Position numbers and translations under genes: made by a program
Shown: one piece after another, positions 16,819-25,269 of the stretch
How the letters are laid out: every line of letters begins with the position of its first letter
Position numbering within the stretch: position 1 is the first letter of the stretch
From: Proteiniphilum propionicum
GTDB lineage: Bacteria > Bacteroidota > Bacteroidia > Bacteroidales > Dysgonomonadaceae
DNA: 64,000 nucleotides
Direction: 5' to 3'
NCBI RefSeq assembly: GCF_022267555.1
Contig: NZ_CP073586.1
Location: 1,550,001-1,614,000, forward strand
Notes under the pieces: generated by a model
What the model was told of the DNA's origin: nothing
Database searches by the model: none
The model's input: only the letters and a program-made list of their open reading frames with translations

Positions 16819-17955
16819 CTACTTCATCATCTCCAGCAAATCATCTTCTTTTAGCACCATTATATCATCTCTTAATTCCTTTTGCTCTTCTATTTTTTTT
16901 AATTTAGACGGTCCTCCATTATTACCTACTATAACAATATTTGTTTTAGATGATATACTGCCTCTTTTCAACCCACCGAGTCTAACTAATATTTCCGTTA
17001 AATCATCTCTAGAAAAGTATTTGAATCCACCGGTTATTACAAATGTTTTTCCTTCAAATATTTTAGAATCTATCTTTTCTACACATTTTGATACAAATTC
17101 TTCATCGTAAGATTTATCTTTTTCAACAATTGATGTTCTTAGCTCAATCGGATATGGGGCCTCTAAATCTCTCATTTTCATAAAACACTTGTAAGTTACC
17201 AGTACATCATTAAATGCTGAATGTGCATTTAGAATAGACATGTATTTATTATTGTAATAAAGCTCTCCAAAAAGTTCTTCAAGTCTTGGATTCTTTCTTG
17301 CACCCCTATTACTGTATGTTATACAGAACTCTTTGCCCTTTTCCATTGTACAATAAGTATTCTTATCATCCAAAATCCTATAATCGAAGCCATGTCTGAA
17401 TAAATCTGCCTTTAACACTTCAATATCAAACCTTACGTTATGAGCAATAATCATTTCACATTTTTGTAATTGAGATAATAAAGAATCATATATCTGTGTT
17501 GGATCCTTACCCTCTTCCATCATTCTTGCAGTAGTTATTTTGTGAATATTCGATGCTGATAAAGGGATTGATGTTTTTTGTTTTAAAATAGCATCTTCAC
17601 CATCTACAAGTAAGCCATCTTCATCTACAAGAATCCATGCTATCTCTACAACATAAGGCCAGAACTCAATATCTTTAGGTTTGAAAATTCTGCTTTTTTC
17701 AGGTAAACCAGTTGTTTCTGTATCAAGTATTAGATATTTACCTATACCGGTAGAGCTTTTTTCAGGTACTTCAATAGTTATATTTCTAATGGCATCATTA
17801 TAGTTTTGAGTATGTTTTGTACTTTCTTCCTTACTGTTCTTTTCTCTTACGTTCGATTTAGAAATAATAATAACTGCAATGGCTATAATTACAATGAATG
17901 CTAAGAATAAAATCATGATACTATATTTTAAAATTAATTTTTCTATCCATATCAC
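16819..17955 (-). CDS. Membrane-anchored DEDDh 3'-5' exonuclease with BRCT domain
   Basis: A 378-residue protein with an N-terminal transmembrane helix (MILFLAFIVIIAIAVIIIS, about 14-32), a linker, then a DnaQ-like exonuclease. Exo I is LILDTETTGLPEK (about 75), Exo II is IIAHNVRFDIEVL (about 168), and Exo III is LNAHSAFNDVLV (about 243), the HxxxxD of the DEDDh class. A BRCT domain follows (about 295-378: GKTFVITGGFKYFSRDDL, then NIVIVGNNGGPSKL). Family knowledge: such domains degrade DNA or RNA from 3' ends, and BRCT domains bind DNA ends or partner proteins. Membrane anchoring of such an enzyme is uncommon. It overlaps the upstream 176-residue gene by 4 bp and ends at a terminator. Confidence 0.9.
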   Translation of the reverse strand: MIWIEKLILKYSIMILFLAFIVIIAIAVIIISKSNVREKNSKEESTKHTQNYNDAIRNITIEVPEKSSTGIGKYLILDTETTGLPEKSRIFKPKDIEFWPYVVEIAWILVDEDGLLVDGEDAILKQKTSIPLSASNIHKITTARMMEEGKDPTQIYDSLLSQLQKCEMIIAHNVRFDIEVLKADLFRHGFDYRILDDKNTYCTMEKGKEFCITYSNRGARKNPRLEELFGELYYNNKYMSILNAHSAFNDVLVTYKCFMKMRDLEAPYPIELRTSIVEKDKSYDEEFVSKCVEKIDSKIFEGKTFVITGGFKYFSRDDLTEILVRLGGLKRGSISSKTNIVIVGNNGGPSKLKKIEEQKELRDDIMVLKEDDLLEMMK

Positions 17956-18482
17956 ATAATTGTATCAAAAAGAGTTTTCTGTTTGATATCTGTATCTGAT
18001 TCTGATGGAGTTGTTTTGTTTGAAGCTCTCTTTTTATTTTGTCTAATTACTTTTTTCGCTTTAGTTCTTGAGGCTTTATATTTTTTCAAGAAATCTTTAA
18101 GAGCTTCATCATTGAAATTAGAGGCACGTTTATCTATTCTTTCAATTAAATTCTCTTCTGTCATAAATATTAGTCTGAGAAAAGGGCTATTGCTCTGATT
18201 GAGAAGTATGCTTAACTCTTCTGCAAAATCATTATATAAATCAGAGTTTGGTTCATCTAATAATTTATTTGCAACTACAAGTATAGATACTTCTTTTTCT
18301 ATTTCGCCTAAACGTGCACATGCTCCAATGTTACCTAATGCTTGAAATAGATATTGAAGATCTCCTTCAAAGCCTTTTGTAAAAACTAATTCTTTGCCAT
18401 AAAAGCCATCAGAATATCCTCCATTAGAAATGGCTATCATCAACTTTAATCCTTCAGGAGTAATTTTAATTTCGTTTTTCAT
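17952..18482 (-). CDS. Hypothetical protein coupled to the membrane exonuclease
   Basis: A 176-residue soluble protein (start MKNEIKITPEGLKLMIAISN). The first 120 residues are helical and the last 50 are very basic (RTKAKKVIRQNKKRASNKTT), perhaps a nucleic-acid-binding tail. No family recognised. Its ATG lies only about 12 nt after the T tract of a structured RNA element, and its end overlaps the exonuclease start by 4 bp. The pair therefore seems to share one RNA-controlled transcript. A partner or regulator of the nuclease is plausible. Confidence 0.65.
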   Translation of the reverse strand: MKNEIKITPEGLKLMIAISNGGYSDGFYGKELVFTKGFEGDLQYLFQALGNIGACARLGEIEKEVSILVVANKLLDEPNSDLYNDFAEELSILLNQSNSPFLRLIFMTEENLIERIDKRASNFNDEALKDFLKKYKASRTKAKKVIRQNKKRASNKTTPSESDTDIKQKTLFDTIM

Positions 18483-18631
18483 AGTAAAATAAAAAACCTC
18501 TCAAGCGTGTGCCCACCGGAATTGAATACCGGAATCCGATTATCTACGGATTACACGCCTGAGAGGCTTTCCTTTGTGTTTCAATTTGTGGGCAAAAGCA
18601 AAGATAACAAATGTTTCAAAATATAAAAAAA
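18480..18631 (-). repeat. 152-bp direct repeat, copy 1 (promoter, RNA leader, start codon)
   Basis: About 94% identical (9 differences seen) to 35,167-35,318, same orientation, no gaps. It spans from the start codon of the downstream gene to the A/T-rich region upstream of the promoter. Differences cluster in one loop, the lower stem and the spacer before the ATG. Confidence 0.92.
18491..18592 (-). ncRNA. Structured leader RNA or small RNA, copy 1
   Basis: The -7 box TATCTTTG at 18599-18606 puts the start near 18592. The predicted fold is a long stem (18553-18566 with 18497-18510) enclosing two adjoining hairpins: AATCCG/CGGATT with an 8-nt loop, and CCGG/CCGG with the T-loop-like TATTCAATT. 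The long stem is followed by TTTTTT, so it can act as a terminator. A 5' segment GCCCAC (18588-18593) can also pair with GTGGGC (18511-18516) inside the structure, giving a pseudoknot or a competing fold. An A-rich linker joins them. I do not recognise an Rfam family. It could be an attenuator, a riboswitch or a free small RNA. Confidence 0.7.
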
Positions 18632-19021
18632 TATAATATATTTAATCTTACTCTAAAATCATCATTATTTATTAGGATAAAATGTTTTTAACTCTAATTC
18701 CTAATTCTTTTATCATGCTTTTTAAGCATAAAAACACAACTTTACCCTCAAAAACAACGATATTTCACCTCTTTTTCACCTCATGAAATCATAAGTACCT
18801 GATAACTTGCTTTTAAGCCTTTTGAATATCTATTCCAAAATCAGTGTCAGGTTACTCTGCCCGACCCGCTCTGACTTAGGGTTGCAATTGCACCCCCTCC
18901 CGCCCCGGGGAAATGTGACCTGCGCGACCAGCCACACCGAGCCACAGTAGCGGTTTACAGGCACAATGAAAAGCTTTCAGAGGTCTACTGAAGGCTTGGG
19001 TTGATAATGAGTAATGGTTGC
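18632..19021. other. Gene-free stretch with a GC-rich island beside the terminase
   Basis: No credible gene is visible. An AT-rich left part contains the palindrome ATGCTTTTTAAGCAT (18714-18728). The right part (about 18,850-18,965) is strikingly GC-rich for this phage, with the near-palindrome GGGTTGCAATTGCACCCC and a run of C/G around 18,890-18,910. It lies just downstream of the terminase gene and might be a packaging (cos/pac) site or a foreign insert. Confidence 0.4.
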
Positions 19022-20722
19022 TTAACCGGCGCTTATTGAAGTGGATGCTCCTAATCGCTTGTTATTAACTGCTGCAAGGTAGTTCCTGCGACATAATAGA
19101 TATTTAAAAGCATCGGTGAAGTTTGTCGACTCTTTAGGTAATCGATGTGCCGGGAGTCCATCGGTTTTCTTTTCTTTCACAATCATGTTACCACCGGATC
19201 GCATATTGCGAGTTTTGGTTTTAGTTTTCTCAAGCTGAGATTTAAGGTTAGGACATGCAGATCTATCGATAAGTAATTGAGGTAAGATCTGATTCTTGCC
19301 ACTCATTAATTCCATCATGAAGTTATATTCGGCATTGCTGCCGATGTTAGCCTGGCCGATGGACATGAGCTGAACTGTCCAACCGGTACGCTTGCCGTCG
19401 CCATCTACTTCAATGGCACGTTTGATCTGACTGGCCACATCCTGACCAATCTTCTTGTATGAGTTAGCTGCTCTGTCATAATAAAGCTTCAGGCGCTTGC
19501 GCTGGTGTGGTTTAAAGTACCGGATAAACTCATCGGCCAACTCACGTATGTAGTTGGGTGGAAGAGTGTACATCTCCTTAAGAATTCGCATCTTGTTAAG
19601 CTTTGTTTGCGATACAAGGAACCAAAGTGTATTGCCAACATCCAGTCCACCTTCAAGTGTAATACGAGTGTCAAGGTGTTTGAGTTCGCGACAATCAGGC
19701 TCTTCTCCAAACTTAAGGGTATCTATGTAATCATAGTTGGTGCCATCGTTATAGAAGTGCCTTTCCTGCAATCCTGCATAGAACATTGATACACTTGATA
19801 GCTTTGGTATAATTGACAGTATTGAAGAACTTACGCCTTCAAGCCCCACACCAAACTCATCATCAAACCATCCCAGGCTTAATATATCTGCGTTGACAAA
19901 TGAGCTGGCAATCCAGAAGAATGATGTTTGTTTTCGGCATTTAACCCAGCGTTCTTCCCATCGTTGCATGTTGCGCCCTGCAAGGTTCACCTCACGCTTG
20001 TTATTCGTTGCCAGGGCATTTGCATATTCCTTTTTTGTTTCGTTGTAAACGAAGCCTGTTTGAATGAGATTAAGGATCTTCTCCTTATCATTCATCTCAG
20101 CATACTTCAACAGCCAGTCGTGTTCACCAATATTGTTTGGATCAGGCATATCGGTAGTGAAAGTAATAGATCTGTAGAATGCAGAATCGCCAAACCTAAC
20201 TTTATAACCACGTACGGCTTTAAGGATGTTTGATATACGTTGCTGTGGAAAGTATTTCACTTCATCACCAAACATACCCACGTAACTATTACCGGCACCA
20301 ATAGCAGGTCTGTCAAGCGAAATAAATGTGAAGTTGAACCCGGTGAAGAATACCATGGTGTGCTTCCATGAAGAAACCTTATTATACATTTTATTCTTCC
20401 ATTCTTTTGGAGGTTCTCTGTTGATTACATAATGAATATCTTCTTCCCAGCCTTTTATTCTGAATCCTTCCAGGAGCGATGGTATTACGTTTTTATGCAA
20501 GTTGGTATATGTATCACTCACAAATGCGAATGGAGCACCGGCACACTCAAATGCAGCTTCTTGGATACGTTCAACAAGTATATCTACAGTCTTGGAGGTA
20601 CCACGCCCGGCAATAAGCGCCAGCACCCTGGGCATCATTATAGCAAGAAGTTGAGAGAGCCAGTTACTGAATCTCACTTCAACATCTTCACGCTTCGTGT
20701 CTAGTTTTCTTTTCCTGCTCAT
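19022..20722 (-). CDS. terL: Phage terminase large subunit
   Basis: About 566 residues from the ATG at 20722. The ATPase domain has a Walker A variant ALIAGRGTSKT (about 35-45), the segment FAFVSDTYTNL, and a Walker B-like VGMFGDEVKYF (about 150). The C-terminal nuclease half includes LEGGLDVGNTLWFLVSQ, whose Asp begins the RNase H-like fold. This motor cuts concatemeric DNA and pumps it into the prohead through the portal. The start overlaps the upstream 209-residue gene by 35 bp. A decayed copy of the GFNFTFISLDRPAIG segment occurs at 35.37-35.41 kb. Confidence 0.93.
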   Translation of the reverse strand: MSRKRKLDTKREDVEVRFSNWLSQLLAIMMPRVLALIAGRGTSKTVDILVERIQEAAFECAGAPFAFVSDTYTNLHKNVIPSLLEGFRIKGWEEDIHYVINREPPKEWKNKMYNKVSSWKHTMVFFTGFNFTFISLDRPAIGAGNSYVGMFGDEVKYFPQQRISNILKAVRGYKVRFGDSAFYRSITFTTDMPDPNNIGEHDWLLKYAEMNDKEKILNLIQTGFVYNETKKEYANALATNNKREVNLAGRNMQRWEERWVKCRKQTSFFWIASSFVNADILSLGWFDDEFGVGLEGVSSSILSIIPKLSSVSMFYAGLQERHFYNDGTNYDYIDTLKFGEEPDCRELKHLDTRITLEGGLDVGNTLWFLVSQTKLNKMRILKEMYTLPPNYIRELADEFIRYFKPHQRKRLKLYYDRAANSYKKIGQDVASQIKRAIEVDGDGKRTGWTVQLMSIGQANIGSNAEYNFMMELMSGKNQILPQLLIDRSACPNLKSQLEKTKTKTRNMRSGGNMIVKEKKTDGLPAHRLPKESTNFTDAFKYLLCRRNYLAAVNNKRLGASTSISAG

Positions 20723-21317
20723 CAAACATTTCTATAAAATCAACATCTTCAACCTGGGCATCTCTCTTTAACCTTACCTTTTCATCTTCATTAATTTCCA
20801 TATTATCAATTCTTGCAGCGAGCGCGTCACGATCTGCAGCTTCAAGTTTAAGTACTGTTGGATCCAGTGAATACACCTTAATAGGCTTCTTATAAAACTC
20901 TTCAGGAAGTTTTGGAGCTTCCTCTTTGTCGAGACCTTTTGCTGCACGTGCCTGCATTATAAGTTTGCCATATACTTCCAGATCCTTTGAGGTTTTTGCT
21001 GTTTTAAGCGCAACCTGAGCTGCTTTAAACAGATCTTCAGCTATCATGTTATTCATAGCTTCACGCTCAATGCCATCGTCTGCATAGAATAGGTTAACGG
21101 CTTCGTCATACATTAGCCTGGCACGACGGTATTTTATTTCAAATGGTGGTCGCTGAATGAAAGAAATAGCGTTTTCTTTTCCATATTTTCGCCTAAGATT
21201 CATCAACAAATATAAAACATCAAGGTAGCGTTCGGCTTCTTTTGTGAGTTCTGCCTTGCTACCACCCTGAATGAAGTCCTGGAGCTCAGAAAAATAACTT
21301 CGTTTAAAATCCGCCAT
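20688..21317 (-). CDS. Phage packaging-region protein, unassigned
   Basis: A 209-residue, strongly helical, charged protein (start MADFKRSYFSELQDFIQGGS). No known motif. It sits between a small-terminase-like gene (14-bp overlap) and the large terminase (35-bp overlap), so it is translationally coupled to both. It may be part of the packaging complex or a terminase accessory factor. The C-terminus (DVDFIEMFDEQEKKTRHEA) is encoded in the overlap with terL. Confidence 0.6.
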   Translation of the reverse strand: MADFKRSYFSELQDFIQGGSKAELTKEAERYLDVLYLLMNLRRKYGKENAISFIQRPPFEIKYRRARLMYDEAVNLFYADDGIEREAMNNMIAEDLFKAAQVALKTAKTSKDLEVYGKLIMQARAAKGLDKEEAPKLPEEFYKKPIKVYSLDPTVLKLEAADRDALAARIDNMEINEDEKVRLKRDAQVEDVDFIEMFDEQEKKTRHEA

Positions 21318-21660
21318 AGATTATATCATTTTTAGCGTTCTCGAAATCTATATCAGAGCGAAGTTTATCGAGCCTTTGCGCTTGTATGGCATTGCTTCCG
21401 GACTTCTTTATCATATCAGCACCTTCCTTAGCCTGGCCAACCAATTGCCCACGATCATAATGATATTTAAGCTTGCTGTCTATCATCATGAAATAGAACA
21501 TGAATTCGTGCTTATCAATGTTGTAATACATTGCAATTTGCTCAGGTTTGTAACCTACATAAGCAAATTGATCATATTCTTCCCAGTTAATCTTTTCTAT
21601 CCATTCCGGAGCGGAATTGTCATCCCAGGTTGCTTGTTTAATTATATCTGAGCTCATCAT
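21304..21660 (-). CDS. Terminase small subunit-like protein
   Basis: A 118-residue protein. Residues 33-60 (FAYVGYKPEQIAMYYNIDKH) resemble the helix-turn-helix of small terminases, which recognises the packaging site, and a helical C-terminal part could oligomerise. The tail (RLDKLRSDIDFENAKNDIIY) may contact the large subunit. It lies two genes upstream of the terminase. The short length and HTH fit, but the identity is inferred from pattern and position. Confidence 0.6.
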   Translation of the reverse strand: MMSSDIIKQATWDDNSAPEWIEKINWEEYDQFAYVGYKPEQIAMYYNIDKHEFMFYFMMIDSKLKYHYDRGQLVGQAKEGADMIKKSGSNAIQAQRLDKLRSDIDFENAKNDIIYGGF

Positions 21661-21663
21661 AGT

Positions 21664-22338
21664 TTAATTTAATAGTCGGTCCACTTCAGCCAGTTCAATC
21701 TTCTTTTCTTCAAGTCTGCGATTGCGTTCTTCCAAAAGATGTGGTTTATCACCTTTGTTTATTTCGCTTTCTATACGCCAAACGTTATGTTGCAACTGCC
21801 TTTGTTTTAACACCAAATCTTTAATAGATAGGTTGTGAAGCTCTTTTATTTTGCGATAATGAGAGAAAACAGGATGTTTCCCCAGGAGCGAATTATGTTT
21901 TTTAAAGTAGGTAAGCTCAACGTAAATCATCCTGTTTTCATGGTAGTTATCGAGCAACTTTGCTGCAGTATCGGCGCATTCATCTGCCGTGGTGCAGTCA
22001 AAAAGTTTTTCGTGAAGATCTCGATATGCATAGAAAGAAGAAAATTTATCAGTTATCAGTGCTTTCAACTCAATTGGGCATGTTGGTGATGAGAGAAATG
22101 GAAATTCCTCTCTGAAGCTTTTTCCCTTTCGTGTCTGCCCCTTTGCCTTTGATTTTCTTTCACTATAGTTTAAATTGGCTATTTCTGCGAGTTTACTCAC
22201 AATTTTAGATTTGTTTTTATGTGGGTTGATTTTCATCAGCCTCACAAAGATCTTATCGGGGCAATATTTCTCAAGTAAATTTATACCGGAGAAAGGATCC
22301 TGATCGTTATCTAACCAATTCTGAATTTCTTCTTTCAT
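21664..22338 (-). CDS. Hypothetical phage protein in the head operon
   Basis: A 224-residue, Lys-rich, helical protein (start MKEEIQNWLDNDQDPFSGIN), with a probable coiled coil at the C-terminus (EERNRRLEEKKIELAEVDRL). No signal peptide and no recognised domain. It lies 3 bp from the small-terminase-like gene and 12 bp after the next upstream gene, so it is part of the packaging transcript. The function is unknown. Confidence 0.6.
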   Translation of the reverse strand: MKEEIQNWLDNDQDPFSGINLLEKYCPDKIFVRLMKINPHKNKSKIVSKLAEIANLNYSERKSKAKGQTRKGKSFREEFPFLSSPTCPIELKALITDKFSSFYAYRDLHEKLFDCTTADECADTAAKLLDNYHENRMIYVELTYFKKHNSLLGKHPVFSHYRKIKELHNLSIKDLVLKQRQLQHNVWRIESEINKGDKPHLLEERNRRLEEKKIELAEVDRLLN

Positions 22339-22350
22339 AGCAACATCAAA

Positions 22351-23037
22351 TTAAACTTCTCTATCTGCAAAGTATTTGGTTACTGCATGAGTTGATTTCT
22401 CGGAAACCCAAAACCAACGTTTATACTCCAAACATGAGTTGAGAGTTTTGTGTGATGGATTTTCACTCACTATTGGTAGAGTGAAAGTATCTTCCCCCCA
22501 AAACATTACAATTGGTAGTTTGTCTGCATGAAATTTATTAACGTATGCAGGAACAAAATCTTTATCTTCAATCTCAGGCATTTCTTCAAGGAGTTCAACA
22601 ATCTTGCTGCGCTCAAGCAGTACCGGTGCATGAACAGAATAATTCCATTTCCCATTTGATAGTGTTGCATATATAGCCTCCACGTCTGCTCTGGTGAAAT
22701 TGTTTACCGGGATGATTCCATCCATTAGAATGATTTCTTCATTTTCCCATGTAGAAATGAAATTCACAATTTTTTCAACCAACGATTCTTCACCATTTAG
22801 GTTGATGCTTGTTGGTATTGCAGAAAGTTCGCCCTGGTAATGTTTTACTATTTTATCAGCTGCTAACCTATGCAATTTGTCATTACCCATAATAAGTAGA
22901 ACAATTGGCTTACTGTTTACTTCTTCATCTTCCAGTACTTTCACTTCACTTTCCGAAATCTGAAGTTCCTTTTCCGCGATTATTTCAGCAGGTTTTGAAA
23001 TCGCTTCCTTTTTTGGTGCACTTTTTTTTGTTGTCAT
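22351..23037 (-). CDS. Hypothetical phage protein in the head operon
   Basis: A 228-residue protein with a low-complexity Lys/Glu/Ser-rich N-terminus (about 1-45) and a compact alpha/beta body that begins PIVLLIMGNDKLHRLAAD and includes NEEIILMDGIIPVNN. The body looks like a Rossmann-type fold without a clear nucleotide-binding loop. No family recognised. It is the first gene after the terminator at 23.12 kb, so it probably heads the packaging transcript. Confidence 0.55.
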   Translation of the reverse strand: MTTKKSAPKKEAISKPAEIIAEKELQISESEVKVLEDEEVNSKPIVLLIMGNDKLHRLAADKIVKHYQGELSAIPTSINLNGEESLVEKIVNFISTWENEEIILMDGIIPVNNFTRADVEAIYATLSNGKWNYSVHAPVLLERSKIVELLEEMPEIEDKDFVPAYVNKFHADKLPIVMFWGEDTFTLPIVSENPSHKTLNSCLEYKRWFWVSEKSTHAVTKYFADREV

Positions 23038-23103
23038 AAGTTCTATAATTTAATTATAATTAATGCTATACAAAGATGCAATTGCAACTACTGTTTTAAA
23101 AGG

Positions 23104-23139
23104 ACAAAAAAAAACCGCCAGGCATAACCGAGCGGCTTT
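23104..23139 (-). terminator. Rho-independent terminator after the capsid block
   Basis: A GCCGC/GCGG stem with neighbouring A/T pairs is followed on the minus strand by nine T residues. It lies after the 188-residue gene, and no gene occurs between 23,038 and 23,166. Confidence 0.7.
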
Positions 23140-23166
23140 ACACAACACAAAGCAAGTATTAAGAGA

Positions 23167-23733
23167 TTAAACTCCGGGATTTTCAACTACCGGTAATCCT
23201 AACGCTGCATTAATATCAGGATCATCAGTTTCAGGTAGCAAAGATTTAGAAATGTGTCCTAAAACACTTCCAATCATTTCCGAAACAAGCTGTACGGTAT
23301 GATTTTTACCTTCATTATTGTCCTGAGAATTTGCAGTCATAACAAGTGGAACACATGGCGTGCCAGCTATGCGGGCATCATCACCGTCGCATGGTATCAC
23401 AATTGCACCCAAATCACGATTGATATTGTTCTCAAGAAACGCATCAAAATCTTCGTCAGTGCCTGGGTGAGTGAAATCTACATGCTGAAGAAAACCTGCC
23501 TGGCGTGCTTCACCACTACTTTCCTGATAAGGATTAATAGTGCTTGCTGAAGCGTACACGCCTATAGGTTTTTTCCCTTCCTTGAATGTGAAGTCGGTCA
23601 CGCGAACATTTTTCAGATCGCGCTTATATACTGCCACATCATCCCAATCAAAAATCATAACAAATTTCTTCTTGGGAGTTGGCCGACCTTGATTCGCATC
23701 CTTTCGGGGTACTGAAACAAATGTATAAGGCAT
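23167..23733 (-). CDS. Phage structural protein next to capsid, unassigned
   Basis: A 188-residue beta-rich protein (start MPYTFVSVPRKDANQGRPT). No signal peptide or catalytic motif. It follows the major capsid gene and precedes a terminator, the place where decoration, head-completion or tail tube proteins often occur. The segment IGVYASASTINPYQESSGEA suggests a virion component. The assignment is by position only. Confidence 0.55.
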   Translation of the reverse strand: MPYTFVSVPRKDANQGRPTPKKKFVMIFDWDDVAVYKRDLKNVRVTDFTFKEGKKPIGVYASASTINPYQESSGEARQAGFLQHVDFTHPGTDEDFDAFLENNINRDLGAIVIPCDGDDARIAGTPCVPLVMTANSQDNNEGKNHTVQLVSEMIGSVLGHISKSLLPETDDPDINAALGLPVVENPGV

Positions 23734-23775
23734 TTTATTTAATTTTTATATTGTTCAACATTAATAAAATATAGC

Positions 23776-23793
23776 CGGGGGAGTTATCCCCCG
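23776..23793 (-). terminator. GC-rich hairpin between capsid and next gene
   Basis: CGGGGG and CCCCCG form a 6-bp stem with a short loop. The minus-strand tail is T-rich but interrupted, so it may be a partial terminator that reduces readthrough after the capsid gene, or an mRNA 3'-end protector. Confidence 0.55.
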
Positions 23794-23803
23794 ACTTTAT
23801 TGG

Positions 23804-25258
23804 TTATACACCACCTTCAGGCTCTTCAACAGGAGGCAGGTATGCAAACAGAGCTTCCTGAATTGCAAATCCGCAACCTTTACGGAACTCGATGAATACT
23901 TTCACATCGTAGTTAAGTACCTGCAGGTAGATCTTAACTTCGTTATGATTTTTGCTCATTGTGTGCTTGAAGTTCTCTTTTGGAGTAAGCACAAATGCAC
24001 CGGTGCCAATCATTCCATCCATTGGCTGGAAGTAGAAGTTTGTGAAGTCCAAACGGTTTTCATTCACATCCTGATTTTTGGTAGTCGGGAACTTGTCGCG
24101 ATAAGCCAAGTTATACAAGCGTACCAGGTCAGGGTCGATATATATCGGCAAACGTTTGTTGCGATATTTGGGAGCAATTGAAGAAACAATACCTTCAATA
24201 GACTCAAGAATGTTCTCACGAGAAAGAGCAACACCGTCAAGCAACCAAGTTACTTTGTTTCCAACATCAGCTTTCAACTTAGTAAGCTGAGTTACATATC
24301 CGTCCATAGATGCAAGAACATGCCCTTCAGAAGCTGCAGTTCCATCGCCAGCAGGCGTAAATTCAACAAATTCACCCTTTGCCATTGCCACCTGAAGATC
24401 TTCGGCCAATTTTGGCAGGATCAGTTCGTCAACGATGTATTTCACAATTGGCATCTGATCAGGTGTCAGATTTTCATCATACATGTAACCCAAATACTGA
24501 TCAATTATATCAGCAGGTTTAATTGGCTGGTTCACTTTCAAGAAGAAATTCTTAATAGTGATAGGTGAGAAAGTTACTTTACCGGAAGGTGTCCAGTAGG
24601 GAGTGAATTGCTGAAGTACAGAATCGATGTCAGCCTGAGCCGCACGCCATTCAGTTTTATCAGTTACGATAGTGGTCATGAATTGAGTGTCTGTCAGATC
24701 ACCCATGAGAGAGCGCATGATATCCACTTTTCCACCGGCTACATACTTACCAAACTCAGTTTGAAGTTCGGCTGTATCAATTGTTGTGTCGGTTGAATAC
24801 ATTGCACCAACATCACCACGAAAATACGCGTCAACGTATTTATTGTGAGCATACCCCATATTGGGCTTGAATTCTCTTTTTACGCCCATATTACCTACAG
24901 GAATTTCTTTTGGTTTGTCTGTTTCTTCTGTTTTAGAAAGTAATTCAACTTTCTTTTCAAGTTCTGCCTTTTCAGCGGCAGTTTCCTTTTTGCTGCTTAA
25001 AGCGGCATCGAGATCCGTTTTCATTTTGTCGAGCTGACTTCTCAGCGCGATCACATCTTCAGACTCAGCATCAATTTTAACACCGGCCTTTTCGGCTTCT
25101 GCCAATTCAGTTTCGAATTTGGTGACAAATTTGTCGCCCCATTCTTCTGTCAGCTTAGCCTTCATATCATCAGTTAAGAATGAACTACCTTCCTTATTTA
25201 CAGGAAGCTGGCTCATTCCTAATTTTGATAGAACTAATGCAAGAATTTGTTTAAACAT
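23804..25258 (-). CDS. Major capsid protein with N-terminal scaffold-like region
   Basis: A 484-residue protein. Residues 1-110 are acidic, Lys/Glu-rich coiled coil (LRSQLDKMKTDLDAALSS, KAELEKKVELLSK), like the scaffold (delta) domain of HK97-type capsids that the prohead protease removes. From about 150 onward, the beta-rich body (including TPYWTPSGKVTFSPITIKNF) fits a capsid fold. It follows an S49 prohead protease gene by 11 bp, the standard pairing. The likely cleavage lies between the coiled coil and KREFKPNMGYAHNKY, but the exact point cannot be read from sequence. Confidence 0.82.
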   Translation of the reverse strand: MFKQILALVLSKLGMSQLPVNKEGSSFLTDDMKAKLTEEWGDKFVTKFETELAEAEKAGVKIDAESEDVIALRSQLDKMKTDLDAALSSKKETAAEKAELEKKVELLSKTEETDKPKEIPVGNMGVKREFKPNMGYAHNKYVDAYFRGDVGAMYSTDTTIDTAELQTEFGKYVAGGKVDIMRSLMGDLTDTQFMTTIVTDKTEWRAAQADIDSVLQQFTPYWTPSGKVTFSPITIKNFFLKVNQPIKPADIIDQYLGYMYDENLTPDQMPIVKYIVDELILPKLAEDLQVAMAKGEFVEFTPAGDGTAASEGHVLASMDGYVTQLTKLKADVGNKVTWLLDGVALSRENILESIEGIVSSIAPKYRNKRLPIYIDPDLVRLYNLAYRDKFPTTKNQDVNENRLDFTNFYFQPMDGMIGTGAFVLTPKENFKHTMSKNHNEVKIYLQVLNYDVKVFIEFRKGCGFAIQEALFAYLPPVEEPEGGV

Positions 25259-25269
25259 TTCAATAAAAT

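Noticed and set aside
18491-18592. Reading the RNA element as a degenerate tRNA
   Set aside because: The minus strand has a T-loop-like arm and an anticodon-like arm, but the loop has 8 nt, is not conserved between copies, there is no normal D-arm and no CCA-compatible end.
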